The notes below the pieces were generated by a model that had not been told where the DNA came from, made no database searches, and saw only the letters and a list, made by a program, of their open reading frames with translations. A stretch of 64,000 nucleotides of DNA, taken from positions 1 through 64,000 of the forward strand of contig JABDCL010000001.1 of NCBI GenBank assembly GCA_013288135.1, in the 5' to 3' direction. The position numbers and the translations under genes are program-made. Shown here in pieces: positions 42,585-51,548 of the stretch (its first letter is position 1; every line of letters begins with the position of its first letter). The DNA is from Gammaproteobacteria bacterium (GTDB lineage Bacteria > Pseudomonadota > Gammaproteobacteria > UBA6186 > Azoamicaceae).

Positions 42585-44141
42585 TTATTCCTCAATTAAC
42601 GATATATGTTCAATTTTCGCATCAAAGGCTTTCACTAATTGCTGAACATTCGGATCATCCGTTATTGTTTTTCGTGCTGACTCCTGGTTCTCACTCTGTA
42701 AACGTTGACTTTGATCTGCTGGTGTTTCCTCGCTTCCCTTACCCACTGTAATTCTTAAACCCATTGATTTTCCTAAATACTGATTCAAAGCTTCATTTAA
42801 TCGTAGTTCATTACGTTTATTCAACAAAGGTTTTTGCTGTTCATTCAAAACAAGTTGGATTACGTTGGGCGTCCACTCGGCTATTGTGCAATTTTCTGCT
42901 AATTCCTTAACTAAACCAGTTAAATTAAGTTTAGAAATAACCAAAGGCCAATTTACTTTATCCTGTATTTCATCAATTCCCGGAGTTTCCCCACTTTGAA
43001 AAAGGGGGGCTAGGGGGGATTTCAGGATTAGAGGGTTCGAAGGGATTTTCCCCACCCCCACTGGCCTAAATGCCACCATTCGCAACAATACCATTTCAAA
43101 TCCCAGTTTGGGTTGCGGTGCGAAAGGCAAATCTTTTTGTCCTGTTAATCCAATTTGATAAACCAATTGAATTTCCTCAGGTGAAATCTCTTTTGCTAAT
43201 TCCAAAATTGTTTCTCTTTCTTCTACACTGTCATCTAACGCTTCTGGTACCTGTTGAGCAATGGCAATATTATGAATTAATGTCAACAATTCAGTTAAAA
43301 CCGCACTAAAATCTGGCGCATGTTCGGCTAATGCTTTAATTTCACTTAAAACCTGAGTGCTATTTCCCATCATCACCGCTTTTAATAACACTAATAACTG
43401 TTGGGGACGAGACAATCCCAACATTTCTCGAACAATGTTAGTTTCTAAATGACCATTGCCATAAGCCAAAGCTTGATCTAAAAGACTTAAAGCATCGCGT
43501 AAACTGCCATCTGCAGCTCGAGCCAATATTCTTAATGCTTCTTCCTCAAATTGTGCATTCTCGTGACACACGATCATTTTCAAATGAGTAACGATCTGAT
43601 CAAATGGCACACGACGTAAATGAAACTGTAAACATCGAGATAAGATCGTCAGAGGTAATTTTTGTGGATCAGTTGTTGCCAGTAAAAATTTAACGTGAGG
43701 AGGAGGTTCTTCTAAAGTTTTGAGCAAAGCATTAAAACTATGCCCGGATAACATATGCACTTCATCTATCAAATAAATTTTAAACCTTCCTCGCGTGGGT
43801 AAATATTGAACATTGTCTAAGAGTTCGCGTGTATCTTCGACCTTAGTTCTGGAAGCTGCATCCACTTCTAATAAATCGACAAAACGCCCCTCATCAATAG
43901 ATTGACAAGCAGAACAAGCTCCACAGGGTTTAGAAGAGATACCTATCTCACAATTTAGACACTTAGCTAAAATTCGAGCCAGTGTTGTTTTCCCAACACC
44001 GCGTGTCCCTGTAAATAAATAAGCATGATGAAGACGTCCTGTATCTAAGGCATTCGTCAGTGCACGAAGACAGGCTTCTTGTCCCACCATCGCTGCAAAA
44101 TGTCGTGGACGCCAATGTCTTGCAAGGGCTAAATAACTCAT
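42585..44141 (-). CDS. dnaX: DNA polymerase III subunits tau/gamma (DnaX), with repeat insertion
   Basis: 518 residues. The clamp-loader ATPase has Walker A (GTRGVGKTTLARI), the zinc-binding Cys cluster (CLNCEIGISSKPCGACSACQ), the DEVHMLS box and sensor 1 (LLATTDPQKLP). The conserved part ends near residue 365. At about 374-385 the residues SPLAPLFQSGE are encoded by the G-rich repeat, inserted in frame in the linker before the tau-specific C-terminal domain. At 518 residues it is shorter than E. coli tau (643). I saw no obvious slippery site for a gamma form. The 4.5S RNA gene lies just upstream on the same strand. Confidence 0.96.
   Translation of the reverse strand: MSYLALARHWRPRHFAAMVGQEACLRALTNALDTGRLHHAYLFTGTRGVGKTTLARILAKCLNCEIGISSKPCGACSACQSIDEGRFVDLLEVDAASRTKVEDTRELLDNVQYLPTRGRFKIYLIDEVHMLSGHSFNALLKTLEEPPPHVKFLLATTDPQKLPLTILSRCLQFHLRRVPFDQIVTHLKMIVCHENAQFEEEALRILARAADGSLRDALSLLDQALAYGNGHLETNIVREMLGLSRPQQLLVLLKAVMMGNSTQVLSEIKALAEHAPDFSAVLTELLTLIHNIAIAQQVPEALDDSVEERETILELAKEISPEEIQLVYQIGLTGQKDLPFAPQPKLGFEMVLLRMVAFRPVGVGKIPSNPLILKSPLAPLFQSGETPGIDEIQDKVNWPLVISKLNLTGLVKELAENCTIAEWTPNVIQLVLNEQQKPLLNKRNELRLNEALNQYLGKSMGLRITVGKGSEETPADQSQRLQSENQESARKTITDDPNVQQLVKAFDAKIEHISLIEE
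42988..43019 (+). repeat. G-rich repeat, copy 4, inside dnaX
   Basis: CCCCACTTTGAAAAAGGGGG, then GCTAGGGGGGA. It is the same unit as at 20998, 27601 and 29902, with a C for T change (GCTAGG), and it is translated from the minus strand as part of DnaX without breaking the frame. Confidence 0.85.
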
Positions 44142-44173
44142 GAAATTAAACTATCAATATTAAGAATTTTGGA

Positions 44174-44283
44174 GGCGCCCTCTCCAGCCACACCTCGGCA
44201 CCCGAATCCCATGTTACCGTTGCTCCCTTCCGGGCCTAGCGGGGTTCACACAGTATCGTTGCGAGGGGACCGGGGAAGCCGCC
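44174..44283 (-). ncRNA. ffs: 4.5S RNA (SRP RNA, small bacterial type)
   Basis: The minus strand shows GGCGGCTTCCCCGG at the 5' end, the conserved domain IV tip GGCCCGGAAGGGAGCAAC that binds Ffh, and a closing strand GGAGAGGGCGCC. The ends pair (GGCG / CGCC) into the long rod of the short bacterial SRP RNA, about 110 nt. Placement immediately before dnaX occurs in several gammaproteobacteria. Confidence 0.95.
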
Positions 44284-44298
44284 ATCATGAGGGTCAGT

Positions 44299-45231
44299 TT
44301 ACCTGGATTGGTTTTGCCTGTAAACGGATATCATTTCCGGTAAATCTGAATAAAAATCTCTTTTGGGTATCCAACCTAATTCATTTTGAATGAGTTCAGA
44401 AGCATAAAATTCAGATCTCAAAAGCTTTTCTAGGATTTCAGCATACAGAGTGGAAAAATAGGCAGGAATTTGCAATAAACCCTTAGGAATAAACCATTGA
44501 CAAGGAGATAATCCTAATGCTTTTCGGATTGCATCATACAATTGTCGTGTTGAATAGGGTTTTCCATCGGTAACCGTATAAATTTTACCATTGGCGATTG
44601 GGTTTAAAGCACTCATCAAAGCCACTTCAACTATATCATACACAGAAATCATAGAACGTTGATTGTGTGTCTCTGGTAAAGGCGGAAACCAACCCTTATC
44701 AATGGCTCGTATCATATTAAAAAGATTCCCTTTCACATGAGGTCCATACACAAGCGAGGGTCGTAAAATACAAACATGGATGCCAAGTTGTTGGCCCAGT
44801 TTTAAAACCCTTTCTTCAGCCATTTGTTTTGATTTTCCATAAGGATCTTGAGGTTTGCCTATTGCTTTTACACTACTGAAATAAATAAAATATTTAATGT
44901 TCGATTGAGAGGCTAACTGTAATACTTGTTCTGCTGCATTCAAATTGGTTGAATAATATAATTCATCTGGAATTTTTGAGTTTTTAGAAGCGTGGGCTAT
45001 CCCTGCCACATAGAAAATAGCATCAATACCATTGAAAGCGCTCTCTGGAAAATTACTTTTATGAATATTGTTGTTAAAACTATTTAAATTAAAAACAACA
45101 GAATCAAGCCAAGGTCCATGTTGTTGTTGTCGAAGCATCGCTCTAACTTGAATATTCTTTTTGGATAAATAATCACATAACGCTCGACCCATGAAACCGG
45201 AAGCACCGATGACAAGACAATGATTTATCAC
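44299..45231 (-). CDS. NAD-dependent epimerase/dehydratase (extended SDR)
   Basis: 310 residues from the GTG at 45231, whose GTGA overlaps the asnB stop and has AGAGG eight bases upstream. The longer frame to 45291 lies inside asnB. Rossmann motif HCLVIGASGFMGRALCDYL, active-site YGKSK (Tyr-x3-Lys) and FIYFSSVKAIG are all present. It probably acts on a nucleotide sugar; the group resembles UDP-glucose 4-epimerase-like and WbpV/WcaG-type enzymes. It is coupled to asnB in the polysaccharide locus. Confidence 0.88.
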   Translation of the reverse strand: MINHCLVIGASGFMGRALCDYLSKKNIQVRAMLRQQQHGPWLDSVVFNLNSFNNNIHKSNFPESAFNGIDAIFYVAGIAHASKNSKIPDELYYSTNLNAAEQVLQLASQSNIKYFIYFSSVKAIGKPQDPYGKSKQMAEERVLKLGQQLGIHVCILRPSLVYGPHVKGNLFNMIRAIDKGWFPPLPETHNQRSMISVYDIVEVALMSALNPIANGKIYTVTDGKPYSTRQLYDAIRKALGLSPCQWFIPKGLLQIPAYFSTLYAEILEKLLRSEFYASELIQNELGWIPKRDFYSDLPEMISVYRQNQSR

Positions 45232-47171
45232 CAAACCCACCTCTCTTTCCAGGCTTGAAACATCAAAACGCCCCATAAAGGGTATTGCCAATTATAACGC
45301 CCTGATAAATGTTCTTGCCACTTCTGACGTATAGGTATTGGATTTAAAATTCCTTCATTTTTTAATCGTTCTTCAGATAATAAATGTTCTGCCCACTCTC
45401 GCAGAGGACCTCGTAACCAACTATCGATCGGTACAGCAAAACCCATCTTGGGACGTTCCGTTAAATGCCGAGGTACATAACGATTTAAAACCTGACGTAA
45501 CAGCCATTTTCCTTGACCTTGCCGAATTTTCATATCCATGGGTAATTGCCATGCAAATTCAACAACTCGATGGTCCAATAAAGGGACTCGTGCCTCCAAA
45601 CTCACGGCCATACTAGCACGATCGACTTTAGTCAAAATATCATCCGGCAAATAACTCAACGTGTCCATGAGTTGCATTTTTTCTACAAAATCTGAAAGTG
45701 TTGATTTTTCTAATTCTTTCCAATAATGCTCACTTAAATTATGATTTCCCAATACTAAAGAAGCAGGAGGATCCCATTGGCTAATCAATAATCTATAAAA
45801 TTGATCTTGATTGGTGGCTTTTAATACTTCACTAAACTTATAAAATTTATCCCCTAGCAATCTTTGCTTCCCTTCAAACATGGACATACCCTTCACAAGT
45901 TTATCCCAAGTTCTTGGAGAAAACCTTTGAATGCCATAACTGCCCGCACTTCGTGCCCATTGAGGAATTCTTCTCATCCATGGCCAAAGTGATCTGCCCA
46001 CTCGATAGCGATTATATCCTGCAAACAATTCATCTCCGCCATCACCGGATAATGCTACTGCCACATGCTGCCGTGCTAATTGAGAGACTAAAAAAGTAGG
46101 GATCTGCGATACATCTGCAAAAGGTTCATCACACCATTCTGGAATATCTGGAATAACTTTGCGAACTTCATCTACTTCTAAGTACAGTTCATGATGGTTT
46201 GTTCCTAAATGTTTCGCAACCAAAGCTGCTTCCTTAGCTTCATTATAGTTTTTTTCATAGAACCCAACTGAAAAGGTTTTGATGGATTGACTGCTTTGTT
46301 TCTGCATCAAAGCAACAACGGTAGAACTATCAATTCCTCCCGACAAGAATGCTCCCAATGGAACATCCGCTATCATACGACGTTTGACAGCATCTCCTAA
46401 CAATATATCTAATTCTTCAACAAGTTCAGTTTCTATATATTTTGGATTTCTTTTTTCTACAGCCTCTTCAACAACATTTCTAATATTCCAATAATAAGTT
46501 TCTTGTGACTCCCCCAAACGATTAATAGTGATGATGCTGCCTGGATTAAGTTTGTGTATATCTTTAAAAATAGAATAAGGAGAGGGCACATAATTAAATC
46601 GAAAATATAAATCTAAGGCTTCTTTATCAATTTCGCTTTGCCAATTAGGGTGTGTCACAAAACTCTTAAGTTGTGAGCCAAAAAATAAAATCTCTTGATT
46701 AAATCCCCAATAAAGTGGTTTTTTGCCCAAACGATCACGAACCAAACTTAATGTGTTTTCTTGACGATCCCATAAAACAAATGCAAACATACCATTTAAA
46801 CGCTGACAAGCGGCCAAAACTCCAAAAGCTGCACACGCTTCGAGAAGAACCTCTGTATCAGCTCCTCCCCGAAATTTCACGCCTATCGCAGTTAACTCTT
46901 CTCTTAATTCAACTGCATTATAAATTTCACCATTATAGGCTATTACGAAACGCTCTGATGCTGAAATCATGGGTTGATGCCCAGCATCTGTTAAATCAAT
47001 AATAGATAACCTCTGATGCCCTATTGCTAGTCCAATGTTCTCATCACACCAAACGCCCTTTGAATCCGGACCACGATGAGAAATCATAGCAGTCATTTGT
47101 TCTATTGTATGAACAAGTTCTGCTTGTGTTTTTCCACCTTGTCTGTCTAAAAATCCAATAAAACCGCACAT
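45228..47171 (-). CDS. asnB: Asparagine synthase (glutamine-hydrolysing), AsnB family
   Basis: 647 residues. The N-terminal glutaminase domain has Cys2 (MCGFIGFLDRQGG) and ISHRGPDSKGVW; the synthetase domain has the PP-loop (GAFLSGGIDSSTVVALMQK) and ALSGDGGDELFAGYNRY. Members next to surface-polysaccharide genes often amidate sugar acids (WbpS-like) rather than make asparagine, and the neighbourhood here favours that (inference). A UDP-sugar dehydrogenase that could provide a uronic acid lies at 49067. Confidence 0.92.
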   Translation of the reverse strand: MCGFIGFLDRQGGKTQAELVHTIEQMTAMISHRGPDSKGVWCDENIGLAIGHQRLSIIDLTDAGHQPMISASERFVIAYNGEIYNAVELREELTAIGVKFRGGADTEVLLEACAAFGVLAACQRLNGMFAFVLWDRQENTLSLVRDRLGKKPLYWGFNQEILFFGSQLKSFVTHPNWQSEIDKEALDLYFRFNYVPSPYSIFKDIHKLNPGSIITINRLGESQETYYWNIRNVVEEAVEKRNPKYIETELVEELDILLGDAVKRRMIADVPLGAFLSGGIDSSTVVALMQKQSSQSIKTFSVGFYEKNYNEAKEAALVAKHLGTNHHELYLEVDEVRKVIPDIPEWCDEPFADVSQIPTFLVSQLARQHVAVALSGDGGDELFAGYNRYRVGRSLWPWMRRIPQWARSAGSYGIQRFSPRTWDKLVKGMSMFEGKQRLLGDKFYKFSEVLKATNQDQFYRLLISQWDPPASLVLGNHNLSEHYWKELEKSTLSDFVEKMQLMDTLSYLPDDILTKVDRASMAVSLEARVPLLDHRVVEFAWQLPMDMKIRQGQGKWLLRQVLNRYVPRHLTERPKMGFAVPIDSWLRGPLREWAEHLLSEERLKNEGILNPIPIRQKWQEHLSGRYNWQYPLWGVLMFQAWKERWVW

Positions 47172-47208
47172 ATTATTATACTAAATCTTAATTGCTTTAA
47201 ATAAATAC

Positions 47209-47712
47209 TTAGGCAACAGCAGAAACATTGTGTATTGAAACAGCCATCTTCATCGTGCGTCCCAAAAAATTTAACAACAATTGTACCCGATCATCATCAG
47301 TCATTTTCTCGTAAATGCCAACATACCCTGAAAAAACACCTTCCAATATTTCTAATTCACACCCCTGCTTGAAAACTTCTAAACTTGACAGAGATACTAT
47401 TTCTTGATTATCTGATCGACTTTTTAATTCCTCAACCATACCCACAGGGACAGCGACTGGGCCTCCATTCTGCCGAACAATATACGCCACTCCTCGAGTT
47501 GACTCTATCGATAACCAACGATCAATTTCTAAATCTAAGCTAATGAATAAATAACGTGGAAAGAGCGGAGATAAAACAATGCCCATTTTACGAGCATGAC
47601 GTCGAACCCTATGATAACGAGGTAAAAAAACTTCATATCCCTGATTTAATAAATTACGAACAGCGACTTCTTCTGCACGAGGTTGTGTATGTGCAACAAA
47701 CCATTGTTTCAT
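47209..47712 (-). CDS. rfaH: RfaH-type transcription antiterminator (NusG paralogue)
   Basis: 167 residues from the ATG at 47712, with GAGGGGG five bases upstream; the ORF extends to 47760 without support. The NGN domain (MKQWFVAHTQPRAEEVAVRN, with FLPRYHRVRRHARKMG then LFPRYLFI) is characteristic of RfaH. The C-terminal KOW-like domain (GCELEILEGVFSGYVGIYEK) completes the usual length. RfaH is recruited by ops sites to long polysaccharide operons and suppresses Rho termination. I could not find a clear ops element upstream of the neighbouring operons. Confidence 0.9.
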   Translation of the reverse strand: MKQWFVAHTQPRAEEVAVRNLLNQGYEVFLPRYHRVRRHARKMGIVLSPLFPRYLFISLDLEIDRWLSIESTRGVAYIVRQNGGPVAVPVGMVEELKSRSDNQEIVSLSSLEVFKQGCELEILEGVFSGYVGIYEKMTDDDRVQLLLNFLGRTMKMAVSIHNVSAVA

Positions 47713-47908
47713 AAACACCCCCTCTTTGCTCATGAAGCTGTAGTTCTGAGAAGAAATCATATAATAATTCCTTTTAAATTACAAAAGGAAATTAAATATT
47801 TAAACAGATAACTTATTGTTAATTCTTGTTATACTTTTTAGTATTTACTTGCTAATAACATACAACTCTATTATTCTTCAAACCTTGATTTATCTCTTAT
47901 TTTCTAAA

Positions 47909-47999
<91 letters not shown>

Positions 48000-48090
48000 A
48001 TTAATTATAGACAATAGACTATTTCTCTAAATTTAGGTATGCTTTCCACATGTTTTTCTATCGTATACTGAAATAAAAGATGAGTAAACA

Positions 48091-49077
48091 ATGTCCATTC
48101 TTATAACGGGTGCAGCTGGCTTTATTGGATATCATATTTCTCAGCATTTGCTGAACCGCGGCGAATCTGTTATTGGTGTTGATGATCTTAACCCTTACTA
48201 TGATGTTCAGCTCAAAAATGCAAGACTCAAACAATTAGAATCCCATGCCAATTTTTTGTTTTACCCTGTTAATATTATGGAGCGAGATGTCATCACCAGT
48301 TTTGCTACAAAGCATCCTGATATTCAGAAAGTCATACATCTTGCTGCTCAAGCAGGGGTTCGTTATTCTCTTAAAAATCCCTATGTCTATGCCAACTCAA
48401 ATTTAGTTGGACATCTCACGATACTTGAGCTTTGTCGTTCTTTACAAAATCTACAACACTTTGTGTATGCCAGCAGCTCTTCTGTTTATGGGGCAAACCA
48501 AAAACTTCCATTTTCTATTGAAGATCGCGTCGATCACCCCATTTCTCTCTACGCAGCAACAAAACGATCCAGTGAATTAATGGCTTATACCTACAGTCAC
48601 TTGTATGGCATACCAACAACTGGATTACGGTATTTCACTGCTTATGGGCCTTGGGGAAGACCCGATATGTCAGCCTTTATTTTTACTAAAGCCATTTTAG
48701 CCAATGAAGAAATCGCTGTTTTTAATCATGGCAATATGCGACGAAATTTTACCTACATTGACGACATCGTAGAGGGCACATGTGCTTGTCTTGATTCTCC
48801 CCCTAAACAGGGAAGTAAACAAAACTCAGAACTTCATCGAATTTATAATATAGGCAATAACCAGTCTGAAAGTATCATTGATTTTATAAACATATTAGAA
48901 AAGACAATAGGAAAAAAAGCAAAAATTCGTTTTGAACCCATGCAGCCTGGCGAGGTAAAAGAAACCATTGCTGATATTTCAGAAGCAACTCGTGATTTCA
49001 AATTTATACCTAAAACTAATATTCATGAAGGGCTAAAACAGTTTGTCGAATGGTACAGGAGTTATTATGGCATCTAA
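48091..49077 (+). CDS. NAD-dependent UDP-sugar 4-epimerase (UDP-glucuronate epimerase-like)
   Basis: 328 residues of the extended SDR group. It has ITGAAGFIGYHISQHLL with VIGVDDLNPYYD, SSSSVYG, the catalytic ISLYAATKRSSELMAYTYSH (Tyr-x3-Lys) and LRYFTAYGPWGRPDM. The pattern is that of UDP-glucuronate/UDP-galactose 4-epimerases used for capsule and O-antigen. Its 3' end overlaps the sugar dehydrogenase gene by 11 bases. Together they could make UDP-galacturonate from UDP-glucose, or the N-acetyl equivalents. Confidence 0.92.
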   Translation: MSILITGAAGFIGYHISQHLLNRGESVIGVDDLNPYYDVQLKNARLKQLESHANFLFYPVNIMERDVITSFATKHPDIQKVIHLAAQAGVRYSLKNPYVYANSNLVGHLTILELCRSLQNLQHFVYASSSSVYGANQKLPFSIEDRVDHPISLYAATKRSSELMAYTYSHLYGIPTTGLRYFTAYGPWGRPDMSAFIFTKAILANEEIAVFNHGNMRRNFTYIDDIVEGTCACLDSPPKQGSKQNSELHRIYNIGNNQSESIIDFINILEKTIGKKAKIRFEPMQPGEVKETIADISEATRDFKFIPKTNIHEGLKQFVEWYRSYYGI

Positions 49078-50347
49078 TATAGTTGTTATCGGCCTTGGCT
49101 ACGTGGGTTTACCTTTAGCTGTCGCTCTAGCTCGTCACTTTCCAGTGATTGGCTTTGATATTGATGATGTTCGGATCAATCAATTGAAAACAGCCGTTGA
49201 TCGTACAGGTGAAATAGAACCCTCGGTTTTACGAGACACCTCTCTAAAATTTACTTTCAACACAAAGGATATCCATGGACAAGACATTTATATTGTCACG
49301 GTTCCTACCCCGGTTACCAATGACAATCTACCTGATCTTTCTATTTTACAAAAAGCTTCTGAAACCGTCGGAAAAGCACTCAGTAAAAATGCCATCGTTA
49401 TTTATGAAAGTACCGTTTACCCCGGTGTCACTGAAGATTTTTGTGGCCCTATTTTGGAAAAAATCTCTGGATTGAAATCTGGGCAAGAGTTTTTTTTAGG
49501 GTATTCTCCAGAACGCATCAATCCTGGTGATAAAGAGCACACCGTTGATAAAATCACTAAAGTTGTTTCTGGACAAACCCCAGAAGTTACCGAACGCCTC
49601 AAATACATCTACGGTTCAATCAATAATGGGAATGTTTTTGTTGCAAAAAATATCAAAACTGCAGAAGCTGCCAAAGTGATTGAAAATGCTCAACGCGATA
49701 TTAACATTGCCTTTGTCAATGAAATCGCAACCATTGTTGGTAAAATGAACTTATCTATTTACGATGTATTAGCTGCTGCAGAAACTAAATGGAATTTCTT
49801 AAAATTTAAGCCAGGACTGGTAGGTGGGCATTGTATTGGCGTAGATCCTTATTATTTAGCCGAATGTTCTCGTCAATTAGGTCATGAACCCGAGGTTATC
49901 TTAGCAGGTCGACGTACCAATGAATCAATGGGAGGCTTCCTAGCTTCTGCTATTAACAAAGAAATAAAAAATCTTGGTATAACAAATGCTCCTGCAAAAA
50001 TTCTTGTTCTAGGCTTAACTTTTAAAGAAGATATTCCGGACTTACGTAATACCAAAGTTCTTGATCTCGTTCAATCACTCAAAGCAGCCGGCCATACAGT
50101 TGATGTACATGATGCCATTGCTAATAGTGACGAAGCTTGGGCACATTTAAAAATTCGTCTGTTGCCTTCATTAGAAAATGTTGGAAACTACAATTGCATT
50201 GTGGGTGCGGTTCCTCATCGTTCCTATCTAGATCTTTCAATAAAACATTTCCAACAACTATTACTTCCAAAAGGGCTTATTGCTGATATTAAAAACATGT
50301 GGCGAGAAATAAAATTCCCTGATGGCTTACAATACTGGTCGTTGTAA
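49067..50347 (+). CDS. Nucleotide-sugar dehydrogenase (TviB/WbpA-like)
   Basis: 426 residues; the ATG at 49067 has AGGAG five bases upstream, while the frame opens at 49043. It has the NAD domain (NIVVIGLGYVGLPLAVALAR), the central helix and the catalytic Cys in VGGHCIGVDPYYLAE, and the C-terminal UDP-binding domain (LGLTFKEDIPDLRNTKV). It oxidises a UDP-hexose or UDP-N-acetylhexosamine to the uronate. The sequence is closest in style to Vi-antigen TviB. It is translationally linked to both neighbours. Confidence 0.93.
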   Translation: MASNIVVIGLGYVGLPLAVALARHFPVIGFDIDDVRINQLKTAVDRTGEIEPSVLRDTSLKFTFNTKDIHGQDIYIVTVPTPVTNDNLPDLSILQKASETVGKALSKNAIVIYESTVYPGVTEDFCGPILEKISGLKSGQEFFLGYSPERINPGDKEHTVDKITKVVSGQTPEVTERLKYIYGSINNGNVFVAKNIKTAEAAKVIENAQRDINIAFVNEIATIVGKMNLSIYDVLAAAETKWNFLKFKPGLVGGHCIGVDPYYLAECSRQLGHEPEVILAGRRTNESMGGFLASAINKEIKNLGITNAPAKILVLGLTFKEDIPDLRNTKVLDLVQSLKAAGHTVDVHDAIANSDEAWAHLKIRLLPSLENVGNYNCIVGAVPHRSYLDLSIKHFQQLLLPKGLIADIKNMWREIKFPDGLQYWSL

Positions 50348-51527
50348 TCAAGAAATAAAAAACAAAAAACAAGATGTTCGTAAAAAAATCTTGTTTTTTG
50401 TTGCTGAAGATAGCTATTTTTGTTCTCATCGTTTGAACTTAGCTATTGCAACTCGCCAAGCAGGGTTTAATGTTGCCATTGCAACGCGAACCCACCATCA
50501 CACTCATCAAATCCAAAATGCAGGTATTCAAGTATTTCCTCTTAAACATTTTAATCGATCCAGTTTAAACCCTTGGAAACAACTGTGTTCCTTTTTAGAG
50601 ATCAACAAAATTTATCAAGACTATAAACCGGATATTGTCCATCATGTGGCTATGAAACCTATTATCCTAGGCTCATTGGTTGCAGAGTGGTGCAAAACTC
50701 AAAAAGTAATTAATGCTTTGGGTGGACTAGGTTATCTTTTTACAGATCAATCCAAATGGACATCTGCTCACTCTCCTTTAAAAAAAACAACTAAATCTTT
50801 ACTTCGTTGGATAGTTTGTCGTTTATTAAATTTTATTTTCTCTCGCCCTAAGTCAATGCTTATTTTACAAAATAAAGATGATATAGAAACACTCATTTCT
50901 TTAAGATGTCTCTCTCCAAAAAAAGTAACGCTCATCAGAGGATCAGGTGTCGATACAAAGGCATTTCCTGTTGCACCCATGCCAGCTTCCCTACCTATAA
51001 TCATTGCTTGTGTCTCGCGCATGTTATGGGATAAAGGAATTGGGGAGCTAGTAGAAGCTGCTACAATGCTTCAAGAACAAAAAATATCCGCAAAAATTGT
51101 TTTATACGGTATGCCTGATCCAGAAAATCCTGCTTCAATAGATATAAAACAACTACAAACATGGCATGATGCAGGCATTATTAACTGGCAAGGATATTGT
51201 AAAGATACTGCAAAAGCTTACGCTACATGTCATATCGCAGTTTTACCTTCTTACCGTGAAGGACTACCTAAGTCATTGTTAGAAGCAGCAAGTTGTGGTA
51301 GACCTATTGTAACAACCGATGTGCCAGGTTGTAGAGAGGTTGTTGAAAACAATAAAAATGGGTTTTTAGTAAAAGTTGGAAATGCAAAAGCACTCTATGA
51401 TGCATTAATACAATTAATTAACAATGCTGATTTACGTTTAGTCATGGGTGAAAATGGGCGTAAAATGGTTGAATTGTCCTTTTCAGATACTATCATAAAT
51501 AAGCAAATAATTAAGCTGTATACTTGA
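50322..51527 (+). CDS. Glycosyltransferase family 4
   Basis: 401 residues. The N-terminal GT-B half begins with KKILFFVAEDSYFCSHRLNLA and the C-terminal half has the E-x7-E motif in YREGLPKSLLEAASCGRPIV followed by TTDVPGCREVVENNKNG. It is probably a cytoplasmic-face transferase adding a sugar to the lipid-linked repeat. Its start lies 26 bases inside the dehydrogenase gene. There is no membrane anchor of note. It is the last gene of the three-gene plus-strand unit and converges with wecB. Confidence 0.92.
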   Translation: MAYNTGRCNQEIKNKKQDVRKKILFFVAEDSYFCSHRLNLAIATRQAGFNVAIATRTHHHTHQIQNAGIQVFPLKHFNRSSLNPWKQLCSFLEINKIYQDYKPDIVHHVAMKPIILGSLVAEWCKTQKVINALGGLGYLFTDQSKWTSAHSPLKKTTKSLLRWIVCRLLNFIFSRPKSMLILQNKDDIETLISLRCLSPKKVTLIRGSGVDTKAFPVAPMPASLPIIIACVSRMLWDKGIGELVEAATMLQEQKISAKIVLYGMPDPENPASIDIKQLQTWHDAGIINWQGYCKDTAKAYATCHIAVLPSYREGLPKSLLEAASCGRPIVTTDVPGCREVVENNKNGFLVKVGNAKALYDALIQLINNADLRLVMGENGRKMVELSFSDTIINKQIIKLYT

Positions 51528-51548
51528 AGAACTCCACCCCTTTTCCAT

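Noticed and set aside
42585-44141. Programmed frameshift making a gamma form of DnaX
   Set aside because: No A-AAA-AAG-type slippery run with a following hairpin was seen in the gene.
48000-48090. Possible ops element for RfaH before the polysaccharide operon
   Set aside because: No sequence close to GGCGGTAGCGTG is present here, nor did I find one upstream of the other operons of the locus.
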